From: DATMAM01 sp035559995
GTDB taxonomy: Bacteria; Desulfobacterota; Binatia; UBA9968
Reading direction: 5' to 3'
DNA: 64,000 bases
Assembly (NCBI GenBank): GCA_035559995.1
Contig: DATMAM010000051.1
Span: forward strand, 170,460 to 234,459
Shown here: positions 25,983 to 34,938 of the stretch, one piece after another
Layout of the letters: every line of letters starts with the position of its first letter
Numbering within the stretch: position 1 is the stretch's first letter
Translations under genes and position numbers: made by a program
Notes under the pieces: generated by a model
What the model saw: only the letters and a program-made list of their open reading frames with translations
Told to the model about the DNA's origin: nothing
Database searches by the model: none

Positions 25983-27020
25983 CTAGTTAACCGCCACCTC
26001 CCTCAGCAACGAAATCTCATCGAGGGCCTTGCCGGCGCCCATGACGACCGCCGTCAATGGATCGTCGGCAAGCGTCACGGGCAAGCCCGTTTCTTCTCTC
26101 AAGAGGACATCGAGATTTCTGAGCAGCGCGCCGCCGCCGGCGAGGGTGATGCCGCGGTCGACGATGTCCGACGCCAGCTCCGGCGGGGTGCGTTCGAGGG
26201 AGATGCGCACGGCCTCGACGATTTGATTGATCGGTTCAACCAGGGAATCCCGGATCTCTTCGTCCGTGATCACGACCGTCTTGGGCACCCCGGCGACGAG
26301 ATCCCGCCCCTTGATTTCCATCGTGCGAATTTCATCGTCGGGGTACGCCGACCCGATCGAGATCTTGATCAGCTCGGCGGTGCGCTCGCCCACCAGAAGG
26401 TTATGCTTGCGCTTGATGTACTGTGCGATCGCCTCGTCCATCTTGTCGCCGCCCACGCGGATCGAGCGCGAAAAGACGATCCCGGAAAGCGAAATCACCG
26501 CGACTTCCGTAGTGCCGCCGCCGATATCGACGATCATGCTTCCGGTGGGCTCGGTGATCGGCAGCCGCGCCCCGATCGCCGCGGCCATCGGCTCCTCGAT
26601 CAGATAAACCTCCCGGGCGCCTGCCGATTCCGCGGACTCGCGCACCGCGCGCTTCTCGACTTCGGTGATGCCGAACGGCACGCCGATGATGATACGGGGA
26701 CGGACCAGCGTGTGGCGGTTGTGCACCTTGCGAATAAAGTACCGGAGCATCGCCTCGGCGATCTCAAAGTCGGCGATCACGCCGTCCTTGAGGGGTCTGA
26801 TCGCGATGATATTGCCGGGGGTGCGGCCAAGCATCTTCTTGGCTTCCGCGCCGACCGCCAAGACCTTCTTGCCGACCCGCTCATTGCGCTGCTGAACCGC
26901 GACGACCGAGGGCTCGTTGCAAACGATCCCCTGGTTTTTGACGTAAATCAGCGTGTTGGCCGTGCCCAGATCGATCGCCAAATCGTTGGAGAAAAGCCCG
27001 ACCAGGGAATCGAAGATCAT
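25983..27020 (-). CDS. mreB: Actin-like rod shape-determining protein MreB
   Basis: MreB forms membrane-bound antiparallel filaments that direct lateral wall synthesis. The 345-residue product begins MIFDSLVGLFSNDLAIDLGT, the conserved MreB N-terminus with the amphipathic helix and the phosphate-1 loop (DLGTANTLIY). It also has the phosphate-2 loop DIGGGTTEVAV and the adenosine motif GGGALLRNLD. An in-frame extension up to 27161 adds 47 residues without family similarity and was left out. It is the first gene of the mre operon and is divergent from the foldase gene at 27217. Confidence 0.95.
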   Translation of the reverse strand: MIFDSLVGLFSNDLAIDLGTANTLIYVKNQGIVCNEPSVVAVQQRNERVGKKVLAVGAEAKKMLGRTPGNIIAIRPLKDGVIADFEIAEAMLRYFIRKVHNRHTLVRPRIIIGVPFGITEVEKRAVRESAESAGAREVYLIEEPMAAAIGARLPITEPTGSMIVDIGGGTTEVAVISLSGIVFSRSIRVGGDKMDEAIAQYIKRKHNLLVGERTAELIKISIGSAYPDDEIRTMEIKGRDLVAGVPKTVVITDEEIRDSLVEPINQIVEAVRISLERTPPELASDIVDRGITLAGGGALLRNLDVLLREETGLPVTLADDPLTAVVMGAGKALDEISLLREVAVN

Positions 27021-27216
27021 GTTTTCGCTCGCCCTCAAATCGGCGGATTTTGTCCGAGTGAAAAGTAACAGATTTGCCCCGACCAGGCAAGATAAAGGTA
27101 ATTCCAAAACGCCGTTAAAAAACGCGCGCGACCGAAACCGCGCGCGAAGCCCGCGTTGCAATGAGCCGGGCGATTCCCTATGATGGAAAAAATTTTCCCG
27201 CCCGCGCTTTCATCCG

Positions 27217-29127
27217 ATGCTCAGTTTTTTGCGCCGCCGCAAGCGCTCGTGGCTCATCGTGATCCTCTTGGGGGTGATCGTTGTGAGCTTCGTGCTCTAC
27301 TTTGGCGGGAGCGACTGGAGCCAGAGCCCGACCGATGTCGTCGTGGAGGTCAACGGCGAAGCGATTCGGCAGCGCGAGCTGGAAGTCAATTTCCAGCGCG
27401 CGCTCGAGGTTTATCGCGACCTTTTCAAGGGCTCGCTCACCCCGGAAATGGTGAAGAACCTGAACCTGCGAGAAAGCGTGCTAGAGGACATGATCCAGCG
27501 GCGCCTCCTGCTTCAGGAAAGCCGCCGGCTCGGGCTCGAAGCCACCGAGGACGAGCTGGTGGATGCGATCACCGGCGCGCCGGTATTTCAGGTCAACGGC
27601 GCATTCAGTAAGCAGCGCTACCTCGATGTCTTGCGTGCCCGGCGCATGACGCCCGTGCAGTTTGAGGCGGAGCAGAGGCAAGAGATCAGCGTGCGCAAGC
27701 TTCTCGAGATGATTCGCGACAGCGTTCACGTGAGCGAAAGCGAAATCCGAGATCGCTACCGCGTGGAGGCGGAAAAAATCAATCTTTTGTTCGCGCGCAT
27801 CGGCGCCGACGATTTCGCGGCTCAGGTGAAAGCCACCCCCGAAGAGGTCAAAGCGTTTTACGACGCCAACCAAGAGAGCTTGAAAGAGCCTTTGCGCGTG
27901 CAGGTCGAGTATCTCGCCTACCCGTTCGATCGCTTCGGCGCCCGCCTTGAGGTTAGCGACAAAGAAATCCAAGGATTCTACGAGCGCGAGCGCGCGCGGC
28001 GCTTCACGGAGCCGCGCGCCGCCAAGATCCGCCACATCTTGGTGCGCGAGCCGGAGGGCGCCGACCGGGAGACGAGGGCCCGCGCGCGCGAGAGGGCGGA
28101 GCGAATCCTCGCCGAAGCGACGAAAGGAAAGGACTTCGCGGCGCTCGCGCGGCAGTACTCCGAGGACCCGTCGAGTTCGGCCGGGGGCGATCTGGGCTGG
28201 TTTACGGCCGGCCAGCTTTTGCCGTCGTTGGAAAAAGCCGCCTTTGCGCTGCGGAAGGGCGAAATCAGCGGCGTCGTCGAGTCGCCGATCGGCTACCATA
28301 TTTTGAAAATCGAAGACACCAAAGGACAGACGGTCAAATCCCTCGCCGAAGTGAAAGAGCAAATTGCGGCAGAAATCCGCCGCCAGCGGGGAAGCGCGGA
28401 AGCCGAAAAGGCGGCCGAGGCGGACCGCGAGAGGGTTCTTTCCGGAGCCGATTTCTCGCAGCTGGCGAAAGAGCGCGGGCTTGAGCTCACGGTAAGCCGG
28501 CTTTTCGCGCGCGACGAGCCCGTGCCTGGATTGGAGGGGGTGGAAGAGTTCTACAACCGCGCCTTCTCCTTGCCTCTCAAGGGGCTGAGCGCGCCGATCC
28601 GCGGTCCGGACGCTTACTACTTGCTGCGCGTGATCCAGCGAAAGGAACCTTCGGTGCCGCCGCTCGAAGCGGTGCGCGCGAAGATCGAGGCGGATCTCAA
28701 AAACAAGAAGGCCTTCGAGCTGGCGCTGCAAAAGGCCAACGCCGCCCTGGCCGAGCTAAAAAAGACAAAGGACTTTTCTCAGATCGCGCAAAAGCACGGG
28801 CTAAAGATCGAACAAACCGGCTGGTTTCAGCGCAATGCTCCCGAAGTGCCGAAGGTCGGGCCGCTAAAGGAGCTAAAACCCGGCGGCATCCCCGTGTCCG
28901 AATTTCATCCGGTCCCCGAGATGGTCTACACGCAGGCGGACGCGGCGTACCTTTTCTATTTCAAGGAGAGCCAACCCGCCGATATGGAGGCCTTTGAGAG
29001 AGAAAAAGCGCGCTTGCGCGCGCAGGCCCTGAGCCAGAAGCAGGAAGCGGCCCTGCGGCAGTTCGTCGACTCGCTCAAAGCGCGGGCAAAAATCAACTTT
29101 CATGCCGCCGCGCTCGAGAATATCTGA
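27217..29127 (+). CDS. PpiD/SurA-type peptidyl-prolyl isomerase
   Basis: This 636-residue membrane-anchored periplasmic foldase helps proteins leaving the Sec channel. Order of parts: a short basic cytoplasmic tail and one membrane helix (MLSFLRRRKRSWLIVILLGV), a SurA-N-like chaperone domain (about residues 40-200), a parvulin domain (about 268-365, with IRHILVREPEG and SEDPSSSAGGDLGWF and GYHILKIED), and a second C-terminal region with repeated helix-rich parvulin-like segments. The layout matches PpiD, so ppiD is the likely name. It is divergent from mreB and followed after 23 bases by a phosphatase gene. Confidence 0.88.
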   Translation: MLSFLRRRKRSWLIVILLGVIVVSFVLYFGGSDWSQSPTDVVVEVNGEAIRQRELEVNFQRALEVYRDLFKGSLTPEMVKNLNLRESVLEDMIQRRLLLQESRRLGLEATEDELVDAITGAPVFQVNGAFSKQRYLDVLRARRMTPVQFEAEQRQEISVRKLLEMIRDSVHVSESEIRDRYRVEAEKINLLFARIGADDFAAQVKATPEEVKAFYDANQESLKEPLRVQVEYLAYPFDRFGARLEVSDKEIQGFYERERARRFTEPRAAKIRHILVREPEGADRETRARARERAERILAEATKGKDFAALARQYSEDPSSSAGGDLGWFTAGQLLPSLEKAAFALRKGEISGVVESPIGYHILKIEDTKGQTVKSLAEVKEQIAAEIRRQRGSAEAEKAAEADRERVLSGADFSQLAKERGLELTVSRLFARDEPVPGLEGVEEFYNRAFSLPLKGLSAPIRGPDAYYLLRVIQRKEPSVPPLEAVRAKIEADLKNKKAFELALQKANAALAELKKTKDFSQIAQKHGLKIEQTGWFQRNAPEVPKVGPLKELKPGGIPVSEFHPVPEMVYTQADAAYLFYFKESQPADMEAFEREKARLRAQALSQKQEAALRQFVDSLKARAKINFHAAALENI

Positions 29128-29150
29128 CCGCGCCGGAGCCTGCCCACGCG

Positions 29151-29771
29151 ATGGAAATTCTTCTCCTGCGCCACGCGGAAACGGATTGGAACCTCAAGCG
29201 CCGCTGTCAGGGCGTTTCCGACCTCGATCTCAACGAGTCGGGCGTGCGCCAGGCGCGGGAGATCGGCGAGAGCCTGCGCCACGAGCCGATTCGGGTCATC
29301 GTCTCGAGCGATCTCAAGCGGGCGCGGCAGACCGCCGCCGCCGTGCGCCGCCATCATCCCGGCGTGCCGCTCGTTATCGACAGAAACTTTCGCGAGCTCG
29401 ACCACGGCGATCTCGAAGGGCTCACCTTTGACGAGGTGCGGGAGAGATATCCGGAGTTCATGGCGCAATGGCGCGTGGCGCCCGCCCGGTTGCGCACTCC
29501 CGGCGGGGAGAGCCTCGCGGCTGTGGCCGCGCGCGCGTGGGCGGCGCTCGAAGGCGTGGCGCGCCGCTGGCCCGAGGGGACTGCCGTTGTGGTGACGCAC
29601 AACTTTCCGATTCTCTCCATCCTGTGCCGCGTGACGGGCACCGACCTTAACGATTATCGCTCTTTTCGCATCGCGCCGTGCGCGCTCGCCCGAATCGGCT
29701 ACGAGGCCGGCCAAGGGTGGCGGCTGCTTGAACCGTGCGCGTCGGGCGCGCCGGACAAAAGCCTCCCCTGA
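29151..29771 (+). CDS. Histidine phosphatase family protein (phosphoglycerate mutase-like)
   Basis: The 206-residue protein has the RHG-type motif LLRHAETDWN at residues 5-14, where the His forms the phospho-enzyme. The second Arg is in SDLKRARQTA, the catalytic Glu in ELDHGDLEGLT, and the second His in VVVTHNFPIL. Note Ala in place of the usual Gly in the RHGxT motif. Such proteins include cofactor-dependent phosphoglycerate mutases and CobC-like alpha-ribazole phosphatases. The short length and context do not decide between them. Confidence 0.85.
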   Translation: MEILLLRHAETDWNLKRRCQGVSDLDLNESGVRQAREIGESLRHEPIRVIVSSDLKRARQTAAAVRRHHPGVPLVIDRNFRELDHGDLEGLTFDEVRERYPEFMAQWRVAPARLRTPGGESLAAVAARAWAALEGVARRWPEGTAVVVTHNFPILSILCRVTGTDLNDYRSFRIAPCALARIGYEAGQGWRLLEPCASGAPDKSLP

Positions 29772-29772
29772 A

Positions 29773-30948
29773 TCAGGTCGACGGCTTTCTCAAGAGTTCG
29801 ACGATCGAGCGCCTGCCGGCTCGGCTGAGCGCGATCATTCCGACCCCGAGAACAATGTAAACGAACGAGTAGTACAGGCGGAATCGCGGGTCAGGTGTGA
29901 GCAGCTGAGTGGCGAACAGGACAAACAGGACGGCGGCTTCGAGCAAGGAAAAAGAGAGATTTGCCAGCACGGCGACGGCAAAAAGCGACTGCGCCGCGGT
30001 AAGCAGAATTTCCTCGACCTGGCGCGCATCGATATGCATCGGCACGAGCCGGCCGGCGGAGACCATGTAGACGAGCGGCAGCATGCCTACGAGCAAAGTC
30101 CATTGGTTCACCTTGGAGGACAAGAGCGTGCCGATGCTCGCGCCGGGATTGCACCGCAACGCAAACAGAATCGCGACGATGAATTCCGGCGACTCGGAGG
30201 CGAGCGGCGCCAGCCACTGGACCAGAATGAACTCCTCGACGCCGAATTTTCTGCCCGTGGCCAGCAGCCCTTCCGCGAACGGCTCGGCAGAAACAAATAT
30301 CGTAAGGCCCGAGTACAAGAACATGAGAACGGTCGCTACCCGCCGCGGCCGCTGCCCATACTGGGCGATCAGCTCCGGCGGTCCTTCCAGTACCGGCTCC
30401 ACATGCGCGGCCCGCGACGCGTCGCGAATGTAGAGGACGAAAATTCCGACGAGCACGAGCGCGTCCACAATCGAAAGCGTCTCTTTCCACGGGATGAAAA
30501 AGGAATAAGCGGTCGCAATTCCGAGGTAGCAAATCTCTATTCTGTGCGGCGGCTCTAGCTGAAACGATTTTTCTTTCGTCTTGAACCAATAAGTAAAGAC
30601 CACGCAGGCCCAGCCGACGCCGATCAACAGACGATTGGCACCGGTCATGTTCGCCAGCGCATAGGCCGTGTATTGGGGATCTTGCCCCGCCCGCCACGCG
30701 AAGTAGACGTCGACCGCATATTCCGGCAGCACCGCGATCAGAGCCAAACAAGCCAGGGCGAGCGTCTGCGGGATGTCCAGCTGCGCCAGCTCCGACGCCC
30801 AGGAGAGGATGAACGCGGCGCCAAAGATGGCCAGGCCGGCGCTGAGGGCCTCGACTTCCGGCGGCAGATGGACGCCGGAGATGAGCCTGAGATAAAGCCA
30901 CTGTAGGCAAAGCGCCGTGGCCGATCCTAGCCAGAGCCAATGGCCCAT
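29773..30948 (-). CDS. CaCA-superfamily cation antiporter (Na+/Ca2+ exchanger-like)
   Basis: The 391-residue protein has ten to eleven membrane helices in two related halves. The alpha-repeat signatures can be seen as ALIAVLPEYAVDVYF in the first half and LASESPEFIVAILFALR in the second, with the transported-ion acidic residue in each. The first repeat's Gly-Asn region is GANRLLIGVG. CaCA members move Ca2+, or other divalent or monovalent cations, against Na+ or H+ across the inner membrane. It ends one base from the convergent phosphatase gene. Confidence 0.82.
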   Translation of the reverse strand: MGHWLWLGSATALCLQWLYLRLISGVHLPPEVEALSAGLAIFGAAFILSWASELAQLDIPQTLALACLALIAVLPEYAVDVYFAWRAGQDPQYTAYALANMTGANRLLIGVGWACVVFTYWFKTKEKSFQLEPPHRIEICYLGIATAYSFFIPWKETLSIVDALVLVGIFVLYIRDASRAAHVEPVLEGPPELIAQYGQRPRRVATVLMFLYSGLTIFVSAEPFAEGLLATGRKFGVEEFILVQWLAPLASESPEFIVAILFALRCNPGASIGTLLSSKVNQWTLLVGMLPLVYMVSAGRLVPMHIDARQVEEILLTAAQSLFAVAVLANLSFSLLEAAVLFVLFATQLLTPDPRFRLYYSFVYIVLGVGMIALSRAGRRSIVELLRKPST

Positions 30949-31211
30949 GGAGCCCTCCGTTTCGCGAAGAAAAAAAATGACACTAACTCATAACGAAAAA
31001 ATTTGCGCTTCGCCAGCAAAAATAGCTCCCGCCGCTGTCTCATTCCTGGGACCGAACGGCGCATCTTTCGCACGGGTGAAACGGCGCAAGGGCCGCCGCG
31101 CTCGGCTTTTCCGTCGCGGCGGAGCATGGCTTTTTCTTTGCGTCGTTTTACCCGTCCAAAATTGCCGCTACATTTGCTGGAAAGCTTCGAGCAAAAAACT
31201 TTCATACGCTC

Positions 31212-33383
31212 ATGGAACCTCGCCACGCCTGCAACGACCCGCGCGCGCCGGCGGCTTCGAAGGCCGCGGCGGCGGGCGCCGCAAAGACCTTCGTTCCGGG
31301 CAAAAACTGCTGGCGCACGGTCGCCGCGAAGCGCGCTGCGTTTCTTATCGATGCCGAGGCTTACTTCTCCGCGCTTGTCGCCGCGATGGAGCGCGCGCAA
31401 AAGTCGATCTTTATCGCCGGCTGGCAAATCGACAGCCGCGTGCGTCTTGGGCCCGCTGACACGGCGCTCCTGCTCGGCGATTTTCTTCACAAGCTCGTCG
31501 AGCGCCGGCGCAGCCTCCGCATCTATGTGCTGGTCTGGGACTTCGCGATGATCTACGCTCTGGAGCGGGAAATCATCCCGCTTTACACGTATCCGTGGCG
31601 CACGCACCGAAGAATTCGCTTCCATCTGGACGCTCTCCATCCCCTGGGCGCCTCGCATCATCAAAAATTCGTCGTCATCGACGACGCCGTTGCGTTTCTC
31701 GGCGGCATCGACCTGGCCGAGTCGCGCTGGGATACCCCCGAACACCGCGCGGGCGATCCGCGGCGCGTCGATTCCCGCGGGCGGCCCTATCGACCCTACC
31801 ACGATGTCCAGCTCATGGTCGACGGCGGGGCGGCCGCGGCTCTGGGCGAGCTGTTTCGCCGACGCTGGCGAGACGCCACCGGCAGGCGAATTCGCTGGGG
31901 GCGCGGCGTCTTTGCCGATCGCTGGCCGAAAGGCGTCCGGCCGCAGCTGGCCGATGTGAATGTCGCGATCGCGCGTACCCAGCCGGACTGCGACGGTGGC
32001 CCGGGAGTGCGCGAGGTGGAATCCCTCTACCTTGACAGTATTTGCGCGGCGCGGCGCTTCATCTATTTCGAGAATCAATATTTAACTTCCGCGTCCGTCG
32101 GCAACGCGCTGGCCGCGAGGCTCAACGAGAAAGACGGCCCCGAGATCGTCGTGGTCACGCAGTTCGAGACTCAGGGTTGGCTGGAAGAGTGCGCCATGGG
32201 CGTGCTCCGCGCGCGGCTGCTCAAACAGCTCCGCGCGGCCGACGCTTTCGGCCGGCTTCGGGTCTATTGCCCCGTGCTTCCCGATCACGACTACTCCATG
32301 AGCGTGCACGCGAAGGTGTGCATCATCGACGATCGCTTCGTGCGCGTCGGTTCCGCCAACCTCAACAATCGCTCCATGGGGCTGGACAGCGAGTGCGATC
32401 TTGCGATCGAAGCCGAGGACGCGCCGACCGAAGAAGCGATCGCCGATTTTCTAAACCGGCTATGCGCGGAGCATCTGGGGATCGCGCCGGAAAAATTCGG
32501 CGCCGAGCGCGCGGCTGAGGGTTCGCTCATCCGCGCGCTCGAAAAGCACCGCGGCGGGCCGCGCACCTTGGCCGAGGTGAGCGGCGTTGTCTCGGAATGG
32601 CTCGATCAGGTGATCCCCGAGGCTGCCGTTCTCGATCCGGAAAGCCCGATCCGGCCCGACGAGCTGGTTGAACAGTTTTTGCCCGAGGAACACCGCAAGC
32701 CCGCCGGCAGCGCCTTTCTCAGGCTTGCGCTGGTGCTTTCGCTGCTCGCGGCGGTCGCGATCACGTGGCGCGCCACGCCGCTGGCGGCGATTCTGGACCC
32801 GGCGACGATCACCGGCTGGCTGGGCGCGGTGCGGGACTCGCCGTTTACGCCCTTGCTTGTGCTCGGAGGCTATGTCGTTGGCGGCCTTACCTTTGCGCCC
32901 ATAAGCCTTCTCGTTATCGCCACCGCCGCGACCTTCGAGCCGCTGCGCGGATTTCTCTACGCGCTTGCGGGATCGCTCGCGAGCGCGCTCGTCACTTACG
33001 CGCTCGGGAGGGTGCTGGGGCGAAGGGCGGTGCGCCAGATCGCGGGCACGCGCCTCGCGCGCGTCCAGCGGCGTATCTCGCGGCACGGATTTTTTTCCGT
33101 GCTGGCAGTGCGCGTTCTTCCGGTCGCGCCGTTCACGCTCGTCAACTTGGTCGCCGGCGCTTGCCAGATTCGCGGGCGGGACTTTATTCTGGGAACGCTT
33201 TTCGGCATGGGGCCGGGGATATGGGCGGTGGTTTTGCTGGAAGCCCAGCTCGAGCGCGCTCTGCGGGACACCGCGACCGAGGCCTTTGCGTTGCTTTTGC
33301 TTTTGGCTATTTTTTTTGCGTTGGCCGGATTGGCGGCTTACCGCCGCATCGCCAAAAAAAGAATCGCGCGTGGTCGATTATGA
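31212..33383 (+). CDS. Phospholipase D/cardiolipin synthase-like protein fused to a VTT membrane domain
   Basis: The 723-residue protein joins two parts. Residues ~1-480 form a PLD domain pair with HKD motifs H150-Q-K152-x4-D157 and H366-A-K368-x4-D373, the arrangement of phosphatidyltransferases and cardiolipin synthases. Residues ~500-723 form a TVP38/TMEM64 (VTT, DedA-like) membrane domain with five to six helices, including the GGLTFAPISLLVIATAATF and VLPVAPFTLVNLVAGA signatures. VTT proteins are lipid scramblases or flippases in known cases, so the fusion could make and move a phospholipid. It is followed 19 bases later by an EEP-family gene, as clsB neighbours ybhP in E. coli. Confidence 0.88.
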   Translation: MEPRHACNDPRAPAASKAAAAGAAKTFVPGKNCWRTVAAKRAAFLIDAEAYFSALVAAMERAQKSIFIAGWQIDSRVRLGPADTALLLGDFLHKLVERRRSLRIYVLVWDFAMIYALEREIIPLYTYPWRTHRRIRFHLDALHPLGASHHQKFVVIDDAVAFLGGIDLAESRWDTPEHRAGDPRRVDSRGRPYRPYHDVQLMVDGGAAAALGELFRRRWRDATGRRIRWGRGVFADRWPKGVRPQLADVNVAIARTQPDCDGGPGVREVESLYLDSICAARRFIYFENQYLTSASVGNALAARLNEKDGPEIVVVTQFETQGWLEECAMGVLRARLLKQLRAADAFGRLRVYCPVLPDHDYSMSVHAKVCIIDDRFVRVGSANLNNRSMGLDSECDLAIEAEDAPTEEAIADFLNRLCAEHLGIAPEKFGAERAAEGSLIRALEKHRGGPRTLAEVSGVVSEWLDQVIPEAAVLDPESPIRPDELVEQFLPEEHRKPAGSAFLRLALVLSLLAAVAITWRATPLAAILDPATITGWLGAVRDSPFTPLLVLGGYVVGGLTFAPISLLVIATAATFEPLRGFLYALAGSLASALVTYALGRVLGRRAVRQIAGTRLARVQRRISRHGFFSVLAVRVLPVAPFTLVNLVAGACQIRGRDFILGTLFGMGPGIWAVVLLEAQLERALRDTATEAFALLLLLAIFFALAGLAAYRRIAKKRIARGRL

Positions 33384-33402
33384 AGCCGCGCCGCCGTGAT
33401 TC

Positions 33403-34119
33403 ATGGTTCGCTCGTTCACCGCAGCTTCTTATAACATCCATCAATGCGTCGGCGTGGACCGCAAACGCGACCCGCGCCGAGTGGCGCGCGTCATCGAAGA
33501 GCTAAAAGCCGATATCATCGGCCTCCAGGAGGTCGATTACCGCCCGCTCGGGGACAGGAAATCCTATCAGCTCAACTACTTGGCGGAGGTGACGGGGCTC
33601 AACGCGATTGCCGGGCCTACGATCCAGCGTCCGGCCGCCGAGTTTGGCAACGCGCTGCTCACGCGCCACAGGATTATCAAGCTTTGCCTGCACGACATCA
33701 GCGTTCCGCGGCGCCAGCCGCGCGGCGCCATCGATGCGCTGATCGACGTCCATGGACAGCCCGTGCGCGTGCTGGTCACTCACTTTGGCCTGAGCGGCCG
33801 GGAGCGCCGCCGCCAGGTTCTTCAGATTATGAAGCTGGTCGAGAACGAGGCGGCGCCTCTCACCCTGCTGCTCGGCGACTTGAACGAATGGTGGCCGCCG
33901 CGCTTTTCGGTGCGCAATCTAAACGCCCGCCTGGGAAGAGCCTCTGCGCCGCGCACGTTCCCTTCGCGCTTCCCGCTTTTCGCCCTGGACCGCATTTGGG
34001 TTTCGCCGCACGAGGCGCTGGTGGAAACGAAAGTGATCAAGACCCCGCTAGCGCGTATCGCGTCGGATCATCTGCCTCTCAGAGCGACGATCAGCTTCGC
34101 TGGTCGGCCAATTGGCTAA
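33403..34119 (+). CDS. Endonuclease/exonuclease/phosphatase (EEP) family protein, YbhP-like
   Basis: The 238-residue protein has the EEP fold motifs: ASYNIHQC (metal-site Asn), IIGLQEVDYR (catalytic Glu), VLVTHFGLSGRERRRQ, LLLGDLNEW (Asp, Asn) and SDHLPLRATI (Asp-His pair). There is no signal peptide. Members hydrolyse phosphodiesters in nucleic acids, inositides or sphingomyelin. The partnership with a PLD-type lipid synthase gene 19 bases upstream matches the E. coli ybhP-clsB pair and suggests a role in phospholipid metabolism. This is inference from context. Confidence 0.85.
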   Translation: MVRSFTAASYNIHQCVGVDRKRDPRRVARVIEELKADIIGLQEVDYRPLGDRKSYQLNYLAEVTGLNAIAGPTIQRPAAEFGNALLTRHRIIKLCLHDISVPRRQPRGAIDALIDVHGQPVRVLVTHFGLSGRERRRQVLQIMKLVENEAAPLTLLLGDLNEWWPPRFSVRNLNARLGRASAPRTFPSRFPLFALDRIWVSPHEALVETKVIKTPLARIASDHLPLRATISFAGRPIG

Positions 34120-34164
34120 AAACGCGCCGGTTCTCCTTGCCTCCGACTGCCGCGCGAGGGATCG

Positions 34165-34605
34165 CTACCGGCGAGAGTAGCTTTGGAACCGCCCCCGATG
34201 ATCGAAGCTCAGGATCTCGTAACGCCCCGAGCCGCCCATCCCGGGCGCGCCGGCCGGCATTGCCGGCACGGCGAGTCCTTTAATAGTCGGGCGCTCCTTT
34301 AAAAGCCGCGCGATAAGGTCTGCCGGCACGTGTCCCTCGATGACATATCGATCCACCAACGCGGTGTGGCAGGAATACAGCGCCTCTGGCACGCCGTGCC
34401 GCGCGGCCCGCTCGCCGGACGCCTCAAACACCGCTTTGCGTGTTACGGAAAACCCGTTTGCCTGTAGGTGCCCGACCCACTTAGAGCAGCAGCTTCAGGT
34501 GGGACTGGCGTAAACCGTAACCGTCGGCAGCCGACTTGGCTGAGCCGACGCTGTTCCGCCGAGAAATAGGGCGAGCACTGCGAGACCGGCCTGTAAGACT
34601 CTCAT
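34165..34605 (-). CDS. DUF411 metal-binding protein with in-frame TGA at the first motif cysteine (candidate selenoprotein)
   Basis: Read through one TGA, this frame encodes 146 residues. It has a signal peptide (residues 1-22, ending TASAQ), then TVYASPT followed by TGA (codon 37, bases 34495-34497), then SCCSKWVGHLQANGFSV and the rest of a DUF411 domain (CHTALVDRY, EGHVPADLI, GLAVPAMPAGAPGM). In DUF411 the usual motif at this point is PTCGCC, so TGA sits exactly where the first Cys belongs. There is no frameshift or other stop. A hairpin fitting the bacterial SECIS pattern starts 14 bases after the TGA (34464-34480). Either this is a selenoprotein, or a gene inactivated by one nonsense change; the hairpin and clean frame favour the former. 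TGA is a normal stop elsewhere in the window. A GAGGTGG ribosome site precedes the ATG. Confidence 0.65.
34464..34480 (-). promoter_or_regulatory. Candidate bacterial SECIS hairpin
   Basis: On the minus strand GTGGGT, loop CGGGC, ACCTAC forms a six-pair stem (one G-U) with a five-base loop. The loop starts 20 bases after the TGA codon at 34495-34497. As I recall the bSECIS rules (loop 16-37 bases after UGA, stem of at least four pairs, G among the first two loop bases), this hairpin satisfies them. Short hairpins occur by chance, so it is supportive rather than decisive. Confidence 0.5.
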
Positions 34606-34659
34606 TTCCACCTCGGTTAGAGCGTTTCTTACCAGTGGAGAATTCCCGGTTTATGCTTC

Positions 34660-34938
34660 TCACATTTGGGAATCGGTCGGAGGCGTATTGGATTCCCTCG
34701 TTGGCGCCGCCAACAAGTGACCCTCGTCGACAAACCTCACATCGACCCAATTTTGCGCTCCTCTCATCGCGTACTCCTCCGCCTCACGCTTGGTCACGAA
34801 GCGCGCAAAAGGAAGCTTCAGCGCTGTAAAATTCGCGGCCTCATCGCCCGTCGAGCAGATATTTGCCACGGGCTCCCACAAAATCGGGCTCAACACCGCG
34901 GTCGCGACGATTAGCTGGCCCCGGTAAAAACGATTCAC
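34660..34938 (-). CDS. Hypothetical exported protein upstream of the DUF411 gene
   Basis: The 92-residue product starts at GTG 34938, five bases after a strong AGGAGGT. The frame continues to 35019 but without a better start. The first ~25 residues (VNRFYRGQLIVATAVLSPIL) are signal-like. The remainder is mixed charged with one Cys (VANICSTGDEAA) and a FVTKREAEEYAMRGAQNW segment that may be a helix. It lies 54 bases ahead of the DUF411 gene on the same strand, so the two may be an operon. No family is recognised. Confidence 0.6.
   Translation of the reverse strand: MNRFYRGQLIVATAVLSPILWEPVANICSTGDEAANFTALKLPFARFVTKREAEEYAMRGAQNWVDVRFVDEGHLLAAPTRESNTPPTDSQM

Noticed and set aside
27481..28731. 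416-codon frame antisense to the PpiD-like gene
   Set aside because: It is a shadow of a well-supported gene, with no ribosome site or domain; GC-rich third positions keep antisense frames open.
34165..34431. Separate 88-residue gene starting after the TGA of the DUF411 frame
   Set aside because: Its start is an internal GTG of the DUF411 domain without a ribosome site; the upstream half of the domain is in the same frame.
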